A DNA stretch of 48,100 nt, from assembly GCF_901687125.1 (NCBI RefSeq), contig NZ_CABFJY010000033.1, forward strand, positions 1 through 48,100, given 5' to 3'. The number at the start of each line of letters is the position of its first letter. The first letter of the stretch is position 1. Under the pieces are notes generated by a model. It worked only from the letters and a program-made list of their open reading frames with translations, made no database searches and was not told the DNA's origin. Shown piece by piece: positions 26,010 to 35,284 of the stretch. The stretch is from Actinobacillus vicugnae (GTDB lineage: Bacteria; Pseudomonadota; Gammaproteobacteria; Enterobacterales; Pasteurellaceae). Both the position numbers and the translations under genes were made by a program.

Positions 26010-26779
26010 TACTTTCTTACTCCCAAAATAAAAATTGGTGTATAAGTTAAATACACGCCCTGCTCACAACTAAATCGCGCAAGATATTGTTGATTAAATT
26101 CACTTAGCATTTTGCGAGTCCAGATGTTACGAGAAGTTGCAGTAACGCCTGTTTGGCGCAAATGTTGTAATACCGCTAATGGCGAGGGAAACGCTAAGCG
26201 AATTTGCTGTTGATGAATATGCAATTTAGTGAAATCATTACCTAACCACGCCTGCCAATCCTGTTGATTAGGATAAGTTAAACCAACGCCAGTAAGCTGG
26301 CGAATTTCAGTTAAATTTTCTGAACTAAAGCTATTAAACAACAAAACACCACCAGTCTGTAATAAGTCCGAAGCTTGCCTCACAAAAGCCTGTGGATGCT
26401 CAAACCATTGAATAGCTGAAGCTGAACTAAGCAAATCAAATTTGCCTTCAAAGACCAAATGTTCAGCATCGCCCTCCATAAATTCAAACGAAACAAGCGG
26501 TCGATTTTTGGCTATTTTTTGCAAAAGTGGCTTTCGAAAAACTGCACTTAAATCATTCACAACTAATTGTTCAATCGGGTATATGGCTAACAGTTTTTGG
26601 GTAAAATCGCCCGTACCACAGCCAATTTCTAACACGCGTTTAAAGCTGGCTTTATCGGTTTGTGCTAATAGCTGAACCAATTGTTGATTAATTTGTTGTT
26701 GTGCCAGCGCATGCTCATCGTATTCATTGGAATGTGCGATAAATCGCTCGGCAATCAAAGATTTTGCTAGCTGTTCCAT
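26009..26779 (-). CDS. bioC: Malonyl-ACP O-methyltransferase BioC
   Basis: SAM-dependent methyltransferase that makes malonyl-ACP methyl ester, the disguised primer of pimelate synthesis. The SAM motif I is VLEIGCGTGDFTQKLL; motif post I and LSSASAIQWF follow. The ATG at 26779 is preferred to an in-frame GTG at 26791; either start lies inside the bioG 3' end, which overlaps bioC by 13 bp from the ATG. About 256 residues. Contains an uptake signal at 26493-26502. Partner of BioG. Confidence 0.92.
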   Translation of the reverse strand: MEQLAKSLIAERFIAHSNEYDEHALAQQQINQQLVQLLAQTDKASFKRVLEIGCGTGDFTQKLLAIYPIEQLVVNDLSAVFRKPLLQKIAKNRPLVSFEFMEGDAEHLVFEGKFDLLSSASAIQWFEHPQAFVRQASDLLQTGGVLLFNSFSSENLTEIRQLTGVGLTYPNQQDWQAWLGNDFTKLHIHQQQIRLAFPSPLAVLQHLRQTGVTATSRNIWTRKMLSEFNQQYLARFSCEQGVYLTYTPIFILGVRK

Positions 26780-27438
26780 AATTGTTGCCACGCTGAAAAA
26801 TGTTGCCAGAGATAATGCTCCCCCTCACTAATTTGGCTAATCTGAGCATTTTGCGTTTGCCAGTAAGCAAGTTGATTATGTGGTGGAAAAATTCTATCTT
26901 TCTCACCAATAATCACATGATCCCAATGAATACTCGGTGAAACCGCTTGGGCATCTATGGCTAAATTTAATTGCTTAAGCTCCGCCGAAATCTCTGCTAA
27001 AGTGCGCCGTTCAGACAACGCTAGATAATGATTGAGCAGTTGTTTATCGCCACAAATTCTGCGTTCAAATTTCAGGCGGTTTGCTTCATTTAGCGTTTGT
27101 AAGGTTCCCTCAAAAATTTGCACAGGAATGCCCCATTTATCATGTTTTGGAAACGGTGTACCATTGATGGCTGTAGCACTCTGAAAGGGGAGATGAGCTA
27201 AAGTTTTTTCTGCCACCCAAATGCCCATTGACCACGCCACTAAATGGATTTTTTGGTAGCGGTTAAAATCAAATGAAGCTAAGGTTAAATCTTGATAATC
27301 ATAACAAATCAGTAAATCGTAGCCTGCGGGTATGGTTAAATGACTTACCACACTTGGTGGGGTTGCCCAACCTGCAAAATATACAATCAAATTAGCTTGA
27401 TCAGTATTTTTTGAATGGGAAATGAATTTGGTTTTCAC
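26767..27438 (-). CDS. bioG: Pimeloyl-ACP methyl ester esterase BioG
   Basis: Alpha/beta hydrolase (DUF452) that removes the methyl group added by BioC, so it replaces BioH. 223 residues with the GxSxG-like nucleophile motif AWSMGIW, the usual ATAINGTPFP stretch, IIGEKDRIFPP with the likely acid Asp, and the catalytic His in SEGEHYLWQHF. Pasteurellaceae commonly use BioG instead of BioH. It lies 9 bp after bioF and overlaps bioC. Confidence 0.92.
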   Translation of the reverse strand: MKTKFISHSKNTDQANLIVYFAGWATPPSVVSHLTIPAGYDLLICYDYQDLTLASFDFNRYQKIHLVAWSMGIWVAEKTLAHLPFQSATAINGTPFPKHDKWGIPVQIFEGTLQTLNEANRLKFERRICGDKQLLNHYLALSERRTLAEISAELKQLNLAIDAQAVSPSIHWDHVIIGEKDRIFPPHNQLAYWQTQNAQISQISEGEHYLWQHFSAWQQLWNS

Positions 27439-27447
27439 TTTTTCTCC

Positions 27448-28611
27448 TTATAAACAAGCGATCAGTTGATTTAGTTCATCTTCGGCTAAATCTGCGGTTA
27501 ATGATAAGCGAATACGCGCCATACCTTTCGGCACTGTTGGGGGACGAATCGGTAAACAATAAAAGCCTTGTTGTTGTAAATATTTAGCTTTTTGTACCGC
27601 TTGCTCATTCTCGCCAACCACAAATGGAATAATGCAACTTTGCGTTTGCAGTGGATAATCATTTTTCTGTTGCACCGCTTGTTTTAATCGGTCACTTAGA
27701 TAAGCCAAGTGTGTCCGTTTGGCTTGTAATTCAGGCAATTGTTGAAATAAAAAAGCCGTCCAAGCGACATTAAGCGGCGGTAAAGCGGTCGAAAAAATCA
27801 ATGGACGCATACTATTAATTAAGTAATCTTTGATCAACTGATCACACACTAAATAAGCGCCGACTGAAGCAAGTGCTTTTCCAAAAGTACCGACTAAAAA
27901 ATCAATCTCTGCAATACAATCAAACACTTCTGCCATTCCTAAGCCTTGCTCTCCATAAGCACCAATAGCGTGTGCTTCATCCACATATAGCATAACTTGG
28001 CACTGATTCGAGAACACTTTTTTCAGTGCGACTAATTCGGCTAAAGGCGCAATATCGCCATCCATGCTAAAAATACTTTCTGTAACGATAATAATTCGCT
28101 CAAATTGAGTAGCGTATTTAGTGAGTAGCTGCGTTAAATGTTCCAGATTATTATGTTGATAGCGATAAAACGATACGCCTGCTAAACGAATACCATCAAT
28201 TAAACTTGCATGAACTAATTTATCAGCAAGAACCAGCGTATTTTTATCGGCGAGTGCGGGTAAAATACCAATATTGGCGTGATAGCCACTGTTGAACAAC
28301 AACGCTGCCTCACGAGAAAATCGGTTTGCGATCAATTGCTCAAGTTCTTGATAGATAGGGAAATTCCCTGTAAGCAGACGAGATGATGATGAAGTTAATG
28401 GATTAACAAGCGGTTCATTTTCAAGCATTTTTTGCAAAAATTCGCGCTGTAATCGTTGATCTGCAGCGAGTCCCAAATAATCATTTGAAGAAAAATTTAA
28501 CATTCTACGCTTATCTGCAATAATCCACTTCCCTTCATGTGAAATGTTAGGTAGCGCGCGTTTTAAGCCCGCTTGAGTGAGTGCCTCTAATTTTTGTGTA
28601 AATACATTCAT
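27448..28611 (-). CDS. bioF: 8-amino-7-oxononanoate synthase BioF
   Basis: PLP enzyme joining pimeloyl-ACP and alanine. 387 residues with [11 protein letters not shown] near the N terminus, the substrate segment [26 protein letters not shown] around the cofactor ring, and the PLP lysine in [14 protein letters not shown]. It follows bioA by 20 bp and precedes bioG by 9 bp in the bioA-F-G-C-D order. Confidence 0.95.
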   Translation of the reverse strand: MNVFTQKLEALTQAGLKRALPNISHEGKWIIADKRRMLNFSSNDYLGLAADQRLQREFLQKMLENEPLVNPLTSSSSRLLTGNFPIYQELEQLIANRFSREAALLFNSGYHANIGILPALADKNTLVLADKLVHASLIDGIRLAGVSFYRYQHNNLEHLTQLLTKYATQFERIIIVTESIFSMDGDIAPLAELVALKKVFSNQCQVMLYVDEAHAIGAYGEQGLGMAEVFDCIAEIDFLVGTFGKALASVGAYLVCDQLIKDYLINSMRPLIFSTALPPLNVAWTAFLFQQLPELQAKRTHLAYLSDRLKQAVQQKNDYPLQTQSCIIPFVVGENEQAVQKAKYLQQQGFYCLPIRPPTVPKGMARIRLSLTADLAEDELNQLIACL

Positions 28612-28631
28612 AATACCTCCATGTATTTCAA

Positions 28632-29930
28632 TTATTCGTTATAGGCTTGTTTTAGTACGGCTAATAAAGCACTGGTGAGTTGGGTTAATTCGCTATTGCT
28701 AATAATAAATGGTGGCATTAAATAAACTAACTTGCCAAAAGGGCGAACCCAAATGCCGTGTTCGACAAATAATTTTTGTAACGAAGCCAAATCCACCGCT
28801 TGTCGCATTTCTAGCACGCCAATTGCGCCTAACACACGGACTTCTGCCACCGATTTAAATTGGCGAGCAGGCGCTAGTTCTTCCTTTAGTTGTTGTTCAA
28901 TGCGTTTAATATTTGTTTGCCAGTCCTGTTCCAATAATAAATTGATCGATTCATAAGCAATCGCACAGGCAAGCGGATTTGCCATAAATGTCGGACCGTG
29001 CATAAAACATTTTGCCTCGCCTTCGCAAATTGTTGTTGCCACTTTTTCAGTGGTAATCGTAGCGGATAAGGTTAAATAACCGCCAGTAAGTGCTTTGCCC
29101 AAGCAAATAATATCTGGCACAACTTGTGCATATTCGAGTGCAAATAATTTACCTGTGCGCCCAAAACCTGTTGCAATTTCATCAAAAATTAATAGTACAC
29201 CAAAACGATCACATAACTCTCTTGCCTTTTGTAAATAGACGGGCGAATAGAAATACATTCCGCCAGCGCCTTGCACTATCGGCTCTAAAATTAATGCAGC
29301 AATTTCATCTGCATGCTGTTCAAATAAATCTTGTAATGGCTGAATGGCGTCTTCACGCCATGTTTCCCCAAATTTTACGCTCGGTTGTGGCAGAAAATAT
29401 TGTACAGGTAAACTCGCATTGAATAAGCCATGCATGCCTGTGACAGGATCGCAAACTGACATTGCATGCCACGTGTCACCGTGATAGCCCGCGCGAATAG
29501 TGGCAAATTTAGTGCGTTTTTTTACCGTTTTTGCACCGCTTGCTTGCGCATATTGCAATGCCATTTTCATCGCCACTTCAACCGCCACTGATCCGCTATC
29601 CGCAAAGAAAATTTTGTTTAATTCAGACGGTAGAATTTCTAATAATTTTTGCGCAAGTTTTGCGGCTGGCTCATGGGTGAACCCGCCAAACATAATATGG
29701 CTCATTTGATTTAACTGCGTTATTGCAGCTTGGTTTAAACGGGGATGATTATAGCCATGCAAAGCGGCCCACCATGAAGACATTCCATCAATCAATCGAC
29801 GCCCGTCTTTTAAAGTGATGATCACGCCATCAGCACGTTCTACAGGATAAACAGGAATCGGATGAGTGATAGAAGAATAGGGATGCCAGATATATTTTTG
29901 ATCTAATTCAAGAATCTGAGTTGTTATCAT
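28632..29930 (-). CDS. bioA: Adenosylmethionine-8-amino-7-oxononanoate aminotransferase BioA
   Basis: PLP aminotransferase that uses S-adenosylmethionine as amino donor to make diaminopelargonate. 432 residues: IWHPYSSIT near the N terminus binds substrate, [16 protein letters not shown] is typical, [14 protein letters not shown] holds the PLP-contacting Asp, and the PLP lysine lies in [17 protein letters not shown] before the start. First gene of the operon, divergent from prmB. No BirA-type palindrome was recognised in the 92-bp gap, and bioB is not in this window. Confidence 0.95.
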   Translation of the reverse strand: MITTQILELDQKYIWHPYSSITHPIPVYPVERADGVIITLKDGRRLIDGMSSWWAALHGYNHPRLNQAAITQLNQMSHIMFGGFTHEPAAKLAQKLLEILPSELNKIFFADSGSVAVEVAMKMALQYAQASGAKTVKKRTKFATIRAGYHGDTWHAMSVCDPVTGMHGLFNASLPVQYFLPQPSVKFGETWREDAIQPLQDLFEQHADEIAALILEPIVQGAGGMYFYSPVYLQKARELCDRFGVLLIFDEIATGFGRTGKLFALEYAQVVPDIICLGKALTGGYLTLSATITTEKVATTICEGEAKCFMHGPTFMANPLACAIAYESINLLLEQDWQTNIKRIEQQLKEELAPARQFKSVAEVRVLGAIGVLEMRQAVDLASLQKLFVEHGIWVRPFGKLVYLMPPFIISNSELTQLTSALLAVLKQAYNE

Positions 29931-30022
29931 TTTTATTTTTCCTTTAATTTTTTCGGAATTCTAGCGTAAAAACATATATCGGTATAGAATAAGCCAATTT
30001 TTACTTAACAAAGGGGACAACT

Positions 30023-30967
30023 ATGTTCGAATACAATTTAGAATTATTAGAAGAAATCTCGGAGTCATCAACCGCTGATGATTTAAAAACCATTCAAGAT
30101 ATGATGCGTTGGGCTTATAGCTATTTTAACGCTTCAGATCTTTACTATGGTCACGGATTAGATAATGCTTGGGACGAAGCGCATCAATTAGTATTAAGTG
30201 CTTTAAACTTACCTATTGATGTACCTGAAGCAATGTATTCATCTAATCTTACCCGCCTAGAAAAAGCACGCATTATTGAAATGGTAGAACAGCGTTTAGG
30301 TATGCGTAAACCTATTGCTTACTTAACTAACTCAGCGTGGTTCTGCGGTGCAGAATATTATGTTGATGAACGTGTTATTGTGCCTCGTTCACCTATTGGA
30401 GAATTAATTCAACAAGGCTTTACAGGCATTTTACGTGCCGAACCAAAACGTATTTTAGATATGTGTACAGGTAGTGGATGTATTGCGATTGCTTGTGCAA
30501 ACCGATTCCCAAATGCAGAAATTGATGCAGTTGATTTATCAATGGATGCATTAGATGTTGCGCAAATTAATATTGAGCGCCACCAAGTAGCTCATCGAGT
30601 ATTCCCAATTAGTTCAGATCTATTTAATGATATTCCACAAGATAAATATGATTTAATTGTGACCAATCCTCCGTATGTTGATCAAGAAGATTTAGACGAT
30701 ATGCCAGAAGAATTCCATCATGAGCCTGAATTAGCATTAGGTTCTGGCGTAGATGGTTTAGACATTACCAAACGCATTCTTGCTGAGGCTCCAAATTATC
30801 TCGCTGAGAATGGTGTATTAGTATGTGAAGTAGGTAATAGCATGGTACATTTAATTGAACAATTCCCAACTGTGCCATTCCATTGGATTGAATTCAAAAA
30901 TGGTGGTCTTGGCGTCTTTACCCTTACTCGTGAAGAATTAGTAAAACACCACCAATTATTTCAATAA
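30023..30967 (+). CDS. prmB: 50S ribosomal protein L3 glutamine methyltransferase PrmB
   Basis: SAM-dependent N5-glutamine methyltransferase that modifies ribosomal protein L3 during large-subunit assembly. 314 residues, the family length. The methyltransferase core has [16 protein letters not shown] (SAM motif I) and the glutamine-binding NPPY at 215-218, followed by [17 protein letters not shown], which is PrmB-specific against PrmC. GGGGAC lies before the ATG. Ends in a strong uptake-signal terminator shared with convergent greA. Confidence 0.95.
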   Translation: MFEYNLELLEEISESSTADDLKTIQDMMRWAYSYFNASDLYYGHGLDNAWDEAHQLVLSALNLPIDVPEAMYSSNLTRLEKARIIEMVEQRLGMRKPIAYLTNSAWFCGAEYYVDERVIVPRSPIGELIQQGFTGILRAEPKRILDMCTGSGCIAIACANRFPNAEIDAVDLSMDALDVAQINIERHQVAHRVFPISSDLFNDIPQDKYDLIVTNPPYVDQEDLDDMPEEFHHEPELALGSGVDGLDITKRILAEAPNYLAENGVLVCEVGNSMVHLIEQFPTVPFHWIEFKNGGLGVFTLTREELVKHHQLFQ

Positions 30968-30970
30968 TAA

Positions 30971-31037
30971 AACAAGCGGTCATATTGCTTCTATTTTTTG
31001 CACAAAATCTTAACAAAGATGACCGCTTGTTTTTTTT
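30971..31037. terminator. Uptake-signal hairpin terminator between prmB and greA
   Basis: A perfect 13-bp stem, AACAAGCGGTCAT (30971-30983) with ATGACCGCTTGTT (31019-31031), has a 35-base loop. The T run goes on to 31037 on the plus strand. Each arm is a full uptake signal. Confidence 0.8.
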
Positions 31038-31051
31038 GAGGTTAATTTAGC

Positions 31052-31528
31052 TTAAATATATTCTACATTAATAATGTCGAATTCTACTTTTCCACCTGGG
31101 GTAACAATACTTACTGAATCATCCACTTCCTTACCGACTAAACCACGAGCAATTGGTGAATTTACTGAGATTAAGCCCTCTTTGATATTCGCTTCATCAT
31201 CGCCTACAATGCGGTAAGTCACTTCTTCATCAGTATCTGCATTCACTAAACTTACCGTTGCCCCAAAAATCACTTTGCCATTATTTGCCATTTTGGTTAC
31301 GTCAATAATTTGTGCGTTACCTAATTTACCTTCGATTTCTTGAATACGGCCTTCACAGAAACCTTGCTGTTCACGTGCTGCATGGTATTCCGCATTTTCT
31401 TTTAAATCGCCATGTTCGCGGGCTTCTGCAATCGCATCAATAATTTGTGGGCGGCGAACATTTTTTAAAAATTCTAATTCTTCGCGAAGCATTTCTGCGC
31501 CACGCATCGTCATTGGAATTTGTTTCAT
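31052..31528 (-). CDS. greA: Transcription elongation factor GreA
   Basis: Binds the secondary channel of RNA polymerase and stimulates cleavage of backtracked RNA. 158 residues: N-terminal antiparallel coiled coil with [13 protein letters not shown] and the acidic tip (Asp and Glu near LKENAEY), then the FKBP-like C-terminal domain from about residue 80 with [18 protein letters not shown]. Divergent from dacB, 94 bp apart. Confidence 0.96.
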   Translation of the reverse strand: MKQIPMTMRGAEMLREELEFLKNVRRPQIIDAIAEAREHGDLKENAEYHAAREQQGFCEGRIQEIEGKLGNAQIIDVTKMANNGKVIFGATVSLVNADTDEEVTYRIVGDDEANIKEGLISVNSPIARGLVGKEVDDSVSIVTPGGKVEFDIINVEYI

Positions 31529-31622
31529 TATTTATCCTTTTAGAAAAATTTTAAGGTTTACGAATATAAGTGAAAGGGCTATTATTCAACGTCTTGTTAA
31601 AAATATCAACTCCCGAATTTAT

Positions 31623-33065
31623 ATGCTGTTTAAATCTATTGGCAAACTCATGCCAAAACTCTCATTAATTAGTTTACTTCTTCCAAACATTGCGCACGCA
31701 GAAATCAATACTCAAGAGTTACTCCCTCATCTTCCTGCAGGAAGCTCTGCGAGTTTTATTGCAAAAAATTTAACCACCAATCAAATTATTGCTCAATATC
31801 AAAGTGATATTTTTATGTTGCCCGCCAGTACTCAAAAGGTATTCACTGCATTGGCGGCAAAACTATCGTTACCTACCGATTTTCGCTTTCAGACCGCCTT
31901 GCTTACCAATGGCAAAGTAGAAAATGGCGTGCTTAATGGCGATTTAATTGCGAAATTCACAGGTGATCCTGATTTAACAAGCGGTCAGCTTTATCAATTA
32001 ATTAACCAGTTAAAAAAGCAAGGTATTCATAAAATTACAGGTAATTTGATTTTAGATACCGCCGTTTTTGCCAGCCATGATAAAGCCTCTGGCTGGATTT
32101 GGAATGATTTACCCATGTGTTTTAGTGCTCCACCCGCTGCGGTTAATATCGATCACAACTGTTTTTACGTTACGCTGAATGCAGACCAAACAGTCGGTGA
32201 ATTTGCTAAAGTAAATGTGCCATCAGCTTACCCCGTACAGGTATTCAGCTCCGCTTATATCGTAGAAAAATCACAAGCGCCATATTGTCAATTAGATGTG
32301 GTGGTAAATGATAACAATCGCTATCAAGTGAAAGGCTGCATGGCTCGGCAAGTGGAACCATTCGGGCTAAGTTTTTCAGTACAAGATCCTGCAAGTTATG
32401 GCGCAAACTTAATTAAAGCGAATTTGAAACGTGTTGGTATTACTTTTGAAGGGAAGATTCAAGAGCCTCTAAATCCACAAAACGGCACATTGCTCGCTGA
32501 ACATTGGTCTGTTCCTTTGCCTGAATTATTGAAAAAAATGATGAAAAAATCAGACAACCAAATTGCAGATAGCTTATTTAGAAGGATTGCCAATCAACAA
32601 CATAATCGTCCAGCTTCATTTCCATTAGCAAGTCATACTGTACGAAATGTATTAAAAACAAAAGCAGGGATAAAATTTGATAACAGTGTCGTGGTGGATG
32701 GCTCAGGGCTATCTCGCCATAACCAAGTAAACGCAGAAACCATGTTACAAACCTTGGAATACATAGCCAAGCATGAAGAAAACTTACAGCTGTTTGAAAC
32801 CTTTCCGATTGCTGGTGTTGATGGCACGATTTCAGGCAGAGGATCAATTGCAGTTGAGCCATTAGCAAAAAACCTGATTGCCAAAACAGGCTCATTAAAA
32901 GGCGTGTATAATTTAGCTGGTTTTATGAAAAATGCCCGCGGCGAACAAATCGCCTTTGTTCAGTTTGTTAATGGCTATTCAACGGGCGAATTAGAAAACA
33001 AAACCAAACGTGCGCCACTATCTAATTTCGAACACAAATTATATATGGCACTTTATAATGAATAA
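31623..33065 (+). CDS. dacB: D-alanyl-D-alanine carboxypeptidase/endopeptidase, PBP4 (DacB)
   Basis: Periplasmic class C penicillin-binding protein that trims and cleaves peptide cross-links in peptidoglycan. 480 residues with a signal peptide to about residue 26 (AHA/EI). The active-site triads are S69-T-Q-K72, S310-D-N312 and K421-T-G423; the large insertion between the first and second triads is typical of PBP4. No clear Shine-Dalgarno precedes the ATG at 31623. A later in-frame ATG at 31650 would shorten the signal peptide and also lacks an RBS. An uptake signal lies at 31977-31986. Confidence 0.94.
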   Translation: MLFKSIGKLMPKLSLISLLLPNIAHAEINTQELLPHLPAGSSASFIAKNLTTNQIIAQYQSDIFMLPASTQKVFTALAAKLSLPTDFRFQTALLTNGKVENGVLNGDLIAKFTGDPDLTSGQLYQLINQLKKQGIHKITGNLILDTAVFASHDKASGWIWNDLPMCFSAPPAAVNIDHNCFYVTLNADQTVGEFAKVNVPSAYPVQVFSSAYIVEKSQAPYCQLDVVVNDNNRYQVKGCMARQVEPFGLSFSVQDPASYGANLIKANLKRVGITFEGKIQEPLNPQNGTLLAEHWSVPLPELLKKMMKKSDNQIADSLFRRIANQQHNRPASFPLASHTVRNVLKTKAGIKFDNSVVVDGSGLSRHNQVNAETMLQTLEYIAKHEENLQLFETFPIAGVDGTISGRGSIAVEPLAKNLIAKTGSLKGVYNLAGFMKNARGEQIAFVQFVNGYSTGELENKTKRAPLSNFEHKLYMALYNE

Positions 33066-33067
33066 CT

Positions 33068-33102
33068 AAAAATGGCGTACCTCACATTGGTACGCCATTT
33101 TT
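33068..33102. terminator. Bidirectional terminator between dacB and the GNAT gene
   Basis: A perfect 14-bp stem, AAAAATGGCGTACC (33068-33081) with GGTACGCCATTTTT (33089-33102), has a 7-base loop between the two convergent genes. Confidence 0.88.
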
Positions 33103-33103
33103 G

Positions 33104-33373
33104 TTATGCGATTAACGCTTTATGGCTTCGCTGCATTTTTACTTCGATATAACTACAGCCTGGTTTGATTTTGAGTTCATTTTGCTGAACAAATTCAATT
33201 AACGCAGAATAAAGTTCTCCTGCAATGCCTTTACCCTGAAAGGCTTCATCCACCTTGGTGGTATAAGCATCGATCACATTATCTTTAATATAGCGATAGC
33301 GCAATCTGCCTACCTGCACACCTTCTTCAGTATAATAGCTAAATTCAAAATGAGTTAAATCGTGTTTAATCAT
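33104..33373 (-). CDS. Small GNAT-like N-acetyltransferase domain protein
   Basis: 89 residues that match the short GNAT-related family (Acetyltransf_CG / YjdJ type): [20 protein letters not shown] is the strand pair, [20 protein letters not shown] is the acetyl-CoA pyrophosphate loop and helix. The start at 33373 ([11 protein letters not shown]) is chosen because AGGAGG lies five bases before it; the in-frame ATG at 33394 has no RBS. Substrate unknown. Divergent from purH, separated by an inverted uptake-signal pair. Confidence 0.85.
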   Translation of the reverse strand: MIKHDLTHFEFSYYTEEGVQVGRLRYRYIKDNVIDAYTTKVDEAFQGKGIAGELYSALIEFVQQNELKIKPGCSYIEVKMQRSHKALIA

Positions 33374-33419
33374 TATTCCTCCTATAACTTTCACTATTCT
33401 ACTCTTCTTCCTAACCTCT

Positions 33420-33465
33420 GCAAGCGGTCCAATTTGTAAAAATTTCTACAAATTCAACCGCTTGC
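33420..33465. repeat. Inverted uptake-signal pair between the GNAT gene and purH
   Basis: GCAAGCGGTCCAATTTGTA (33420-33438) and TACAAATTCAACCGCTTGC (33447-33465) pair with two mismatches and an 8-base loop. It lies between two divergent genes, so it does not look like a terminator for either; it borders the purH promoter. Confidence 0.65.
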
Positions 33466-33474
33466 CCATGAAAA

Positions 33475-33496
33475 AAGCAAACGTTTGCGCTATAAT
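33475..33496 (+). promoter_or_regulatory. purH promoter with PurR operator
   Basis: The 16 bases at 33475-33490 contain the perfect palindrome GCAAACGTTTGC (33477-33488) and match the PurR consensus at 14 of 16 positions. A perfect -10 TATAAT follows directly at 33491-33496. PurR with hypoxanthine or guanine should repress purH here. The site lies upstream of the chosen start at 33540, which confirms that the longer in-frame start at 33462 is not used. Confidence 0.85.
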
Positions 33497-33539
33497 AAAA
33501 TGGTATTTGTTTAACATTCATTTTAAGGAACTTAGAAAA

Positions 33540-35126
33540 ATGGCGATTCAACAGGCGTTATTAAGTGTGTCAGATAAAACAGGTATTGTCGAATTTGCAC
33601 AGGGGCTGGCAGCTCGTGGTGTAAAATTACTTTCAACAGGTGGAACAGCCAAATTATTGGCTGAGACTGGCTTAGCAGTAACGGAAGTATCTGATTACAC
33701 AGGTTTTCCTGAAATGATGGACGGGCGTGTAAAAACGCTTCACCCTAAAGTCCACGGTGGGATTTTGGGACGTCGTGGTTTAGATGATGAAGTAATGAAC
33801 CAGCACGGCATTGAGCGTATTGATATGGTGGTGGTTAATCTCTACCCGTTTGCCGCAACGGTCGCAAAACCTGACTGCACTCTTGAAGATGCCGTAGAAA
33901 ATATTGATATTGGCGGGCCAACTATGGTGCGTGCCGCAGCGAAAAATCATAAAGATGTTGCGATTGTAGTAAATAATAACGATTTTGATGCGATTCTTGC
34001 AGAAATGGATCAAAACCAAAATGAATTAACCTTCGCAACCCGTTTTAACCTTGCTATCAAAGCATTCGAACATACCGCACAATATGATTCTATGATCGCA
34101 AACTACTTCGGTAAATTGGTTCCGCCATATCAAGGCGCAGAGGAAGAAGATTTAAGCCAAGAGTGTGGTCAATTCCCTCGTACATTAAACCTAAATTTCG
34201 TGCGTAAACAAACCATGCGTTACGGTGAAAACTCACATCAAAATGCGGCATTCTATGTAGAAGAAGTGAAAGAAACCTCTGTAGCAACAGCAAAACAATT
34301 ACAAGGCAAAGCACTTTCTTATAACAATATCGCCGACACCGATGCAGCACTTGAATGCGTAAAAGAATTTGCAGAGCCTGCGTGTGTTATTGTTAAACAC
34401 GCAAACCCTTGTGGCGTAGCATTAGGCAAAGACATTTTAGAGGCTTATAACCGTGCTTATCAAACCGACCCAACATCAGCATTTGGTGGCATTATTGCCT
34501 TTAACCGAGAATTAGACGGCGAAACAGCGCAAACTATCGCAGAACGTCAATTCGTGGAAGTGATCATTGCACCGACTGTTTCAGAAGCGGCAAAAACAGC
34601 ACTTGCGAAAAAGAAAAATGTGCGTGTACTCGAATGCGGTGAATTTACTCAAGCGCAAAAACGTTTAGATTTCAAACGTGTAAACGGCGGTTTATTAGTA
34701 CAAGATGCTGACCAAGGTTCAATCTCAATTGAAGATTTACAAGTAGTTTCCGAACGTAAACCAAGCAAAGCGGAGCTTGAAGACTTATTATTCTGCTGGA
34801 AAGTCGCAAAATATGTCAAATCAAATGCGATTGTCTATGCGAAAAATGGTCAAACAATCGGGATTGGTGCAGGTCAAATGAGTCGCGTATATTCAGCGAA
34901 AATCGCTGGTATTAAAGCGGAAGATGAAGGTTTACAAGTTGCTGGCTGTGTAATGGCTTCAGATGCCTTCTTTCCATTCCGTGATGGTATTGATGCAGCA
35001 GCTAAAGTGGGGATCACCTGTGTAATTCACCCAGGTGGTTCAATGCGTGATCAAGAAGTGATTGATGCAGCAAACGAACACGGTATGGCAATGGTCTTAA
35101 CAGGAATGCGCCACTTCCGCCACTAA
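33540..35126 (+). CDS. purH: Bifunctional AICAR transformylase/IMP cyclohydrolase PurH
   Basis: Last two steps of purine synthesis: formylation of AICAR and ring closure to IMP. 528 residues from the ATG at 33540 ([15 protein letters not shown]), which has AAGGA before it. The first 150 or so residues form the MGS-like cyclohydrolase domain ([25 protein letters not shown]). The rest is the transformylase with the signature [24 protein letters not shown] and [11 protein letters not shown]. Controlled by the PurR box upstream; purD is not next to it here. Confidence 0.97.
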   Translation: MAIQQALLSVSDKTGIVEFAQGLAARGVKLLSTGGTAKLLAETGLAVTEVSDYTGFPEMMDGRVKTLHPKVHGGILGRRGLDDEVMNQHGIERIDMVVVNLYPFAATVAKPDCTLEDAVENIDIGGPTMVRAAAKNHKDVAIVVNNNDFDAILAEMDQNQNELTFATRFNLAIKAFEHTAQYDSMIANYFGKLVPPYQGAEEEDLSQECGQFPRTLNLNFVRKQTMRYGENSHQNAAFYVEEVKETSVATAKQLQGKALSYNNIADTDAALECVKEFAEPACVIVKHANPCGVALGKDILEAYNRAYQTDPTSAFGGIIAFNRELDGETAQTIAERQFVEVIIAPTVSEAAKTALAKKKNVRVLECGEFTQAQKRLDFKRVNGGLLVQDADQGSISIEDLQVVSERKPSKAELEDLLFCWKVAKYVKSNAIVYAKNGQTIGIGAGQMSRVYSAKIAGIKAEDEGLQVAGCVMASDAFFPFRDGIDAAAKVGITCVIHPGGSMRDQEVIDAANEHGMAMVLTGMRHFRH

Positions 35127-35141
35127 TTATATGTCCGAACC

Positions 35142-35221
35142 AGCGGTCTATTTTCGTTAATATTTTGCAAACCTCCTCCGTTTCAATTGCATTGCAAAAA
35201 AACCAAATAAAATAGACCGCT
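35142..35221. repeat. Distant inverted repeat with uptake-core ends after purH
   Basis: AGCGGTCTATTTT (35142-35154) and AAAATAGACCGCT (35209-35221) are perfect 13-bp inverted copies 54 bases apart, lying between purH and the bidirectional terminator at 35246. Confidence 0.55.
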
Positions 35222-35245
35222 TTTATATATAAAATTTATGCCCAT

Positions 35246-35273
35246 AAAAAAGCGAGATTTCTCTCGCTTTTTT
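35246..35273. terminator. Bidirectional terminator between purH and lptD
   Basis: A perfect 12-bp stem, AAAAAAGCGAGA (35246-35257) with TCTCGCTTTTTT (35262-35273), has a 4-base loop. It provides T runs for both convergent genes. Confidence 0.88.
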
Positions 35274-35284
35274 CACTGTTACTC

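Noticed and set aside
29931-30022. BirA operator between bioA and prmB
   Set aside because: No long palindrome of the TTGTAAACC type could be found in the gap.
33462-33539. 26-codon N-terminal extension of purH
   Set aside because: It would start inside the inverted uptake-signal repeat and translate through the PurR operator and the -10 box. The family start and a good RBS are at 33540.
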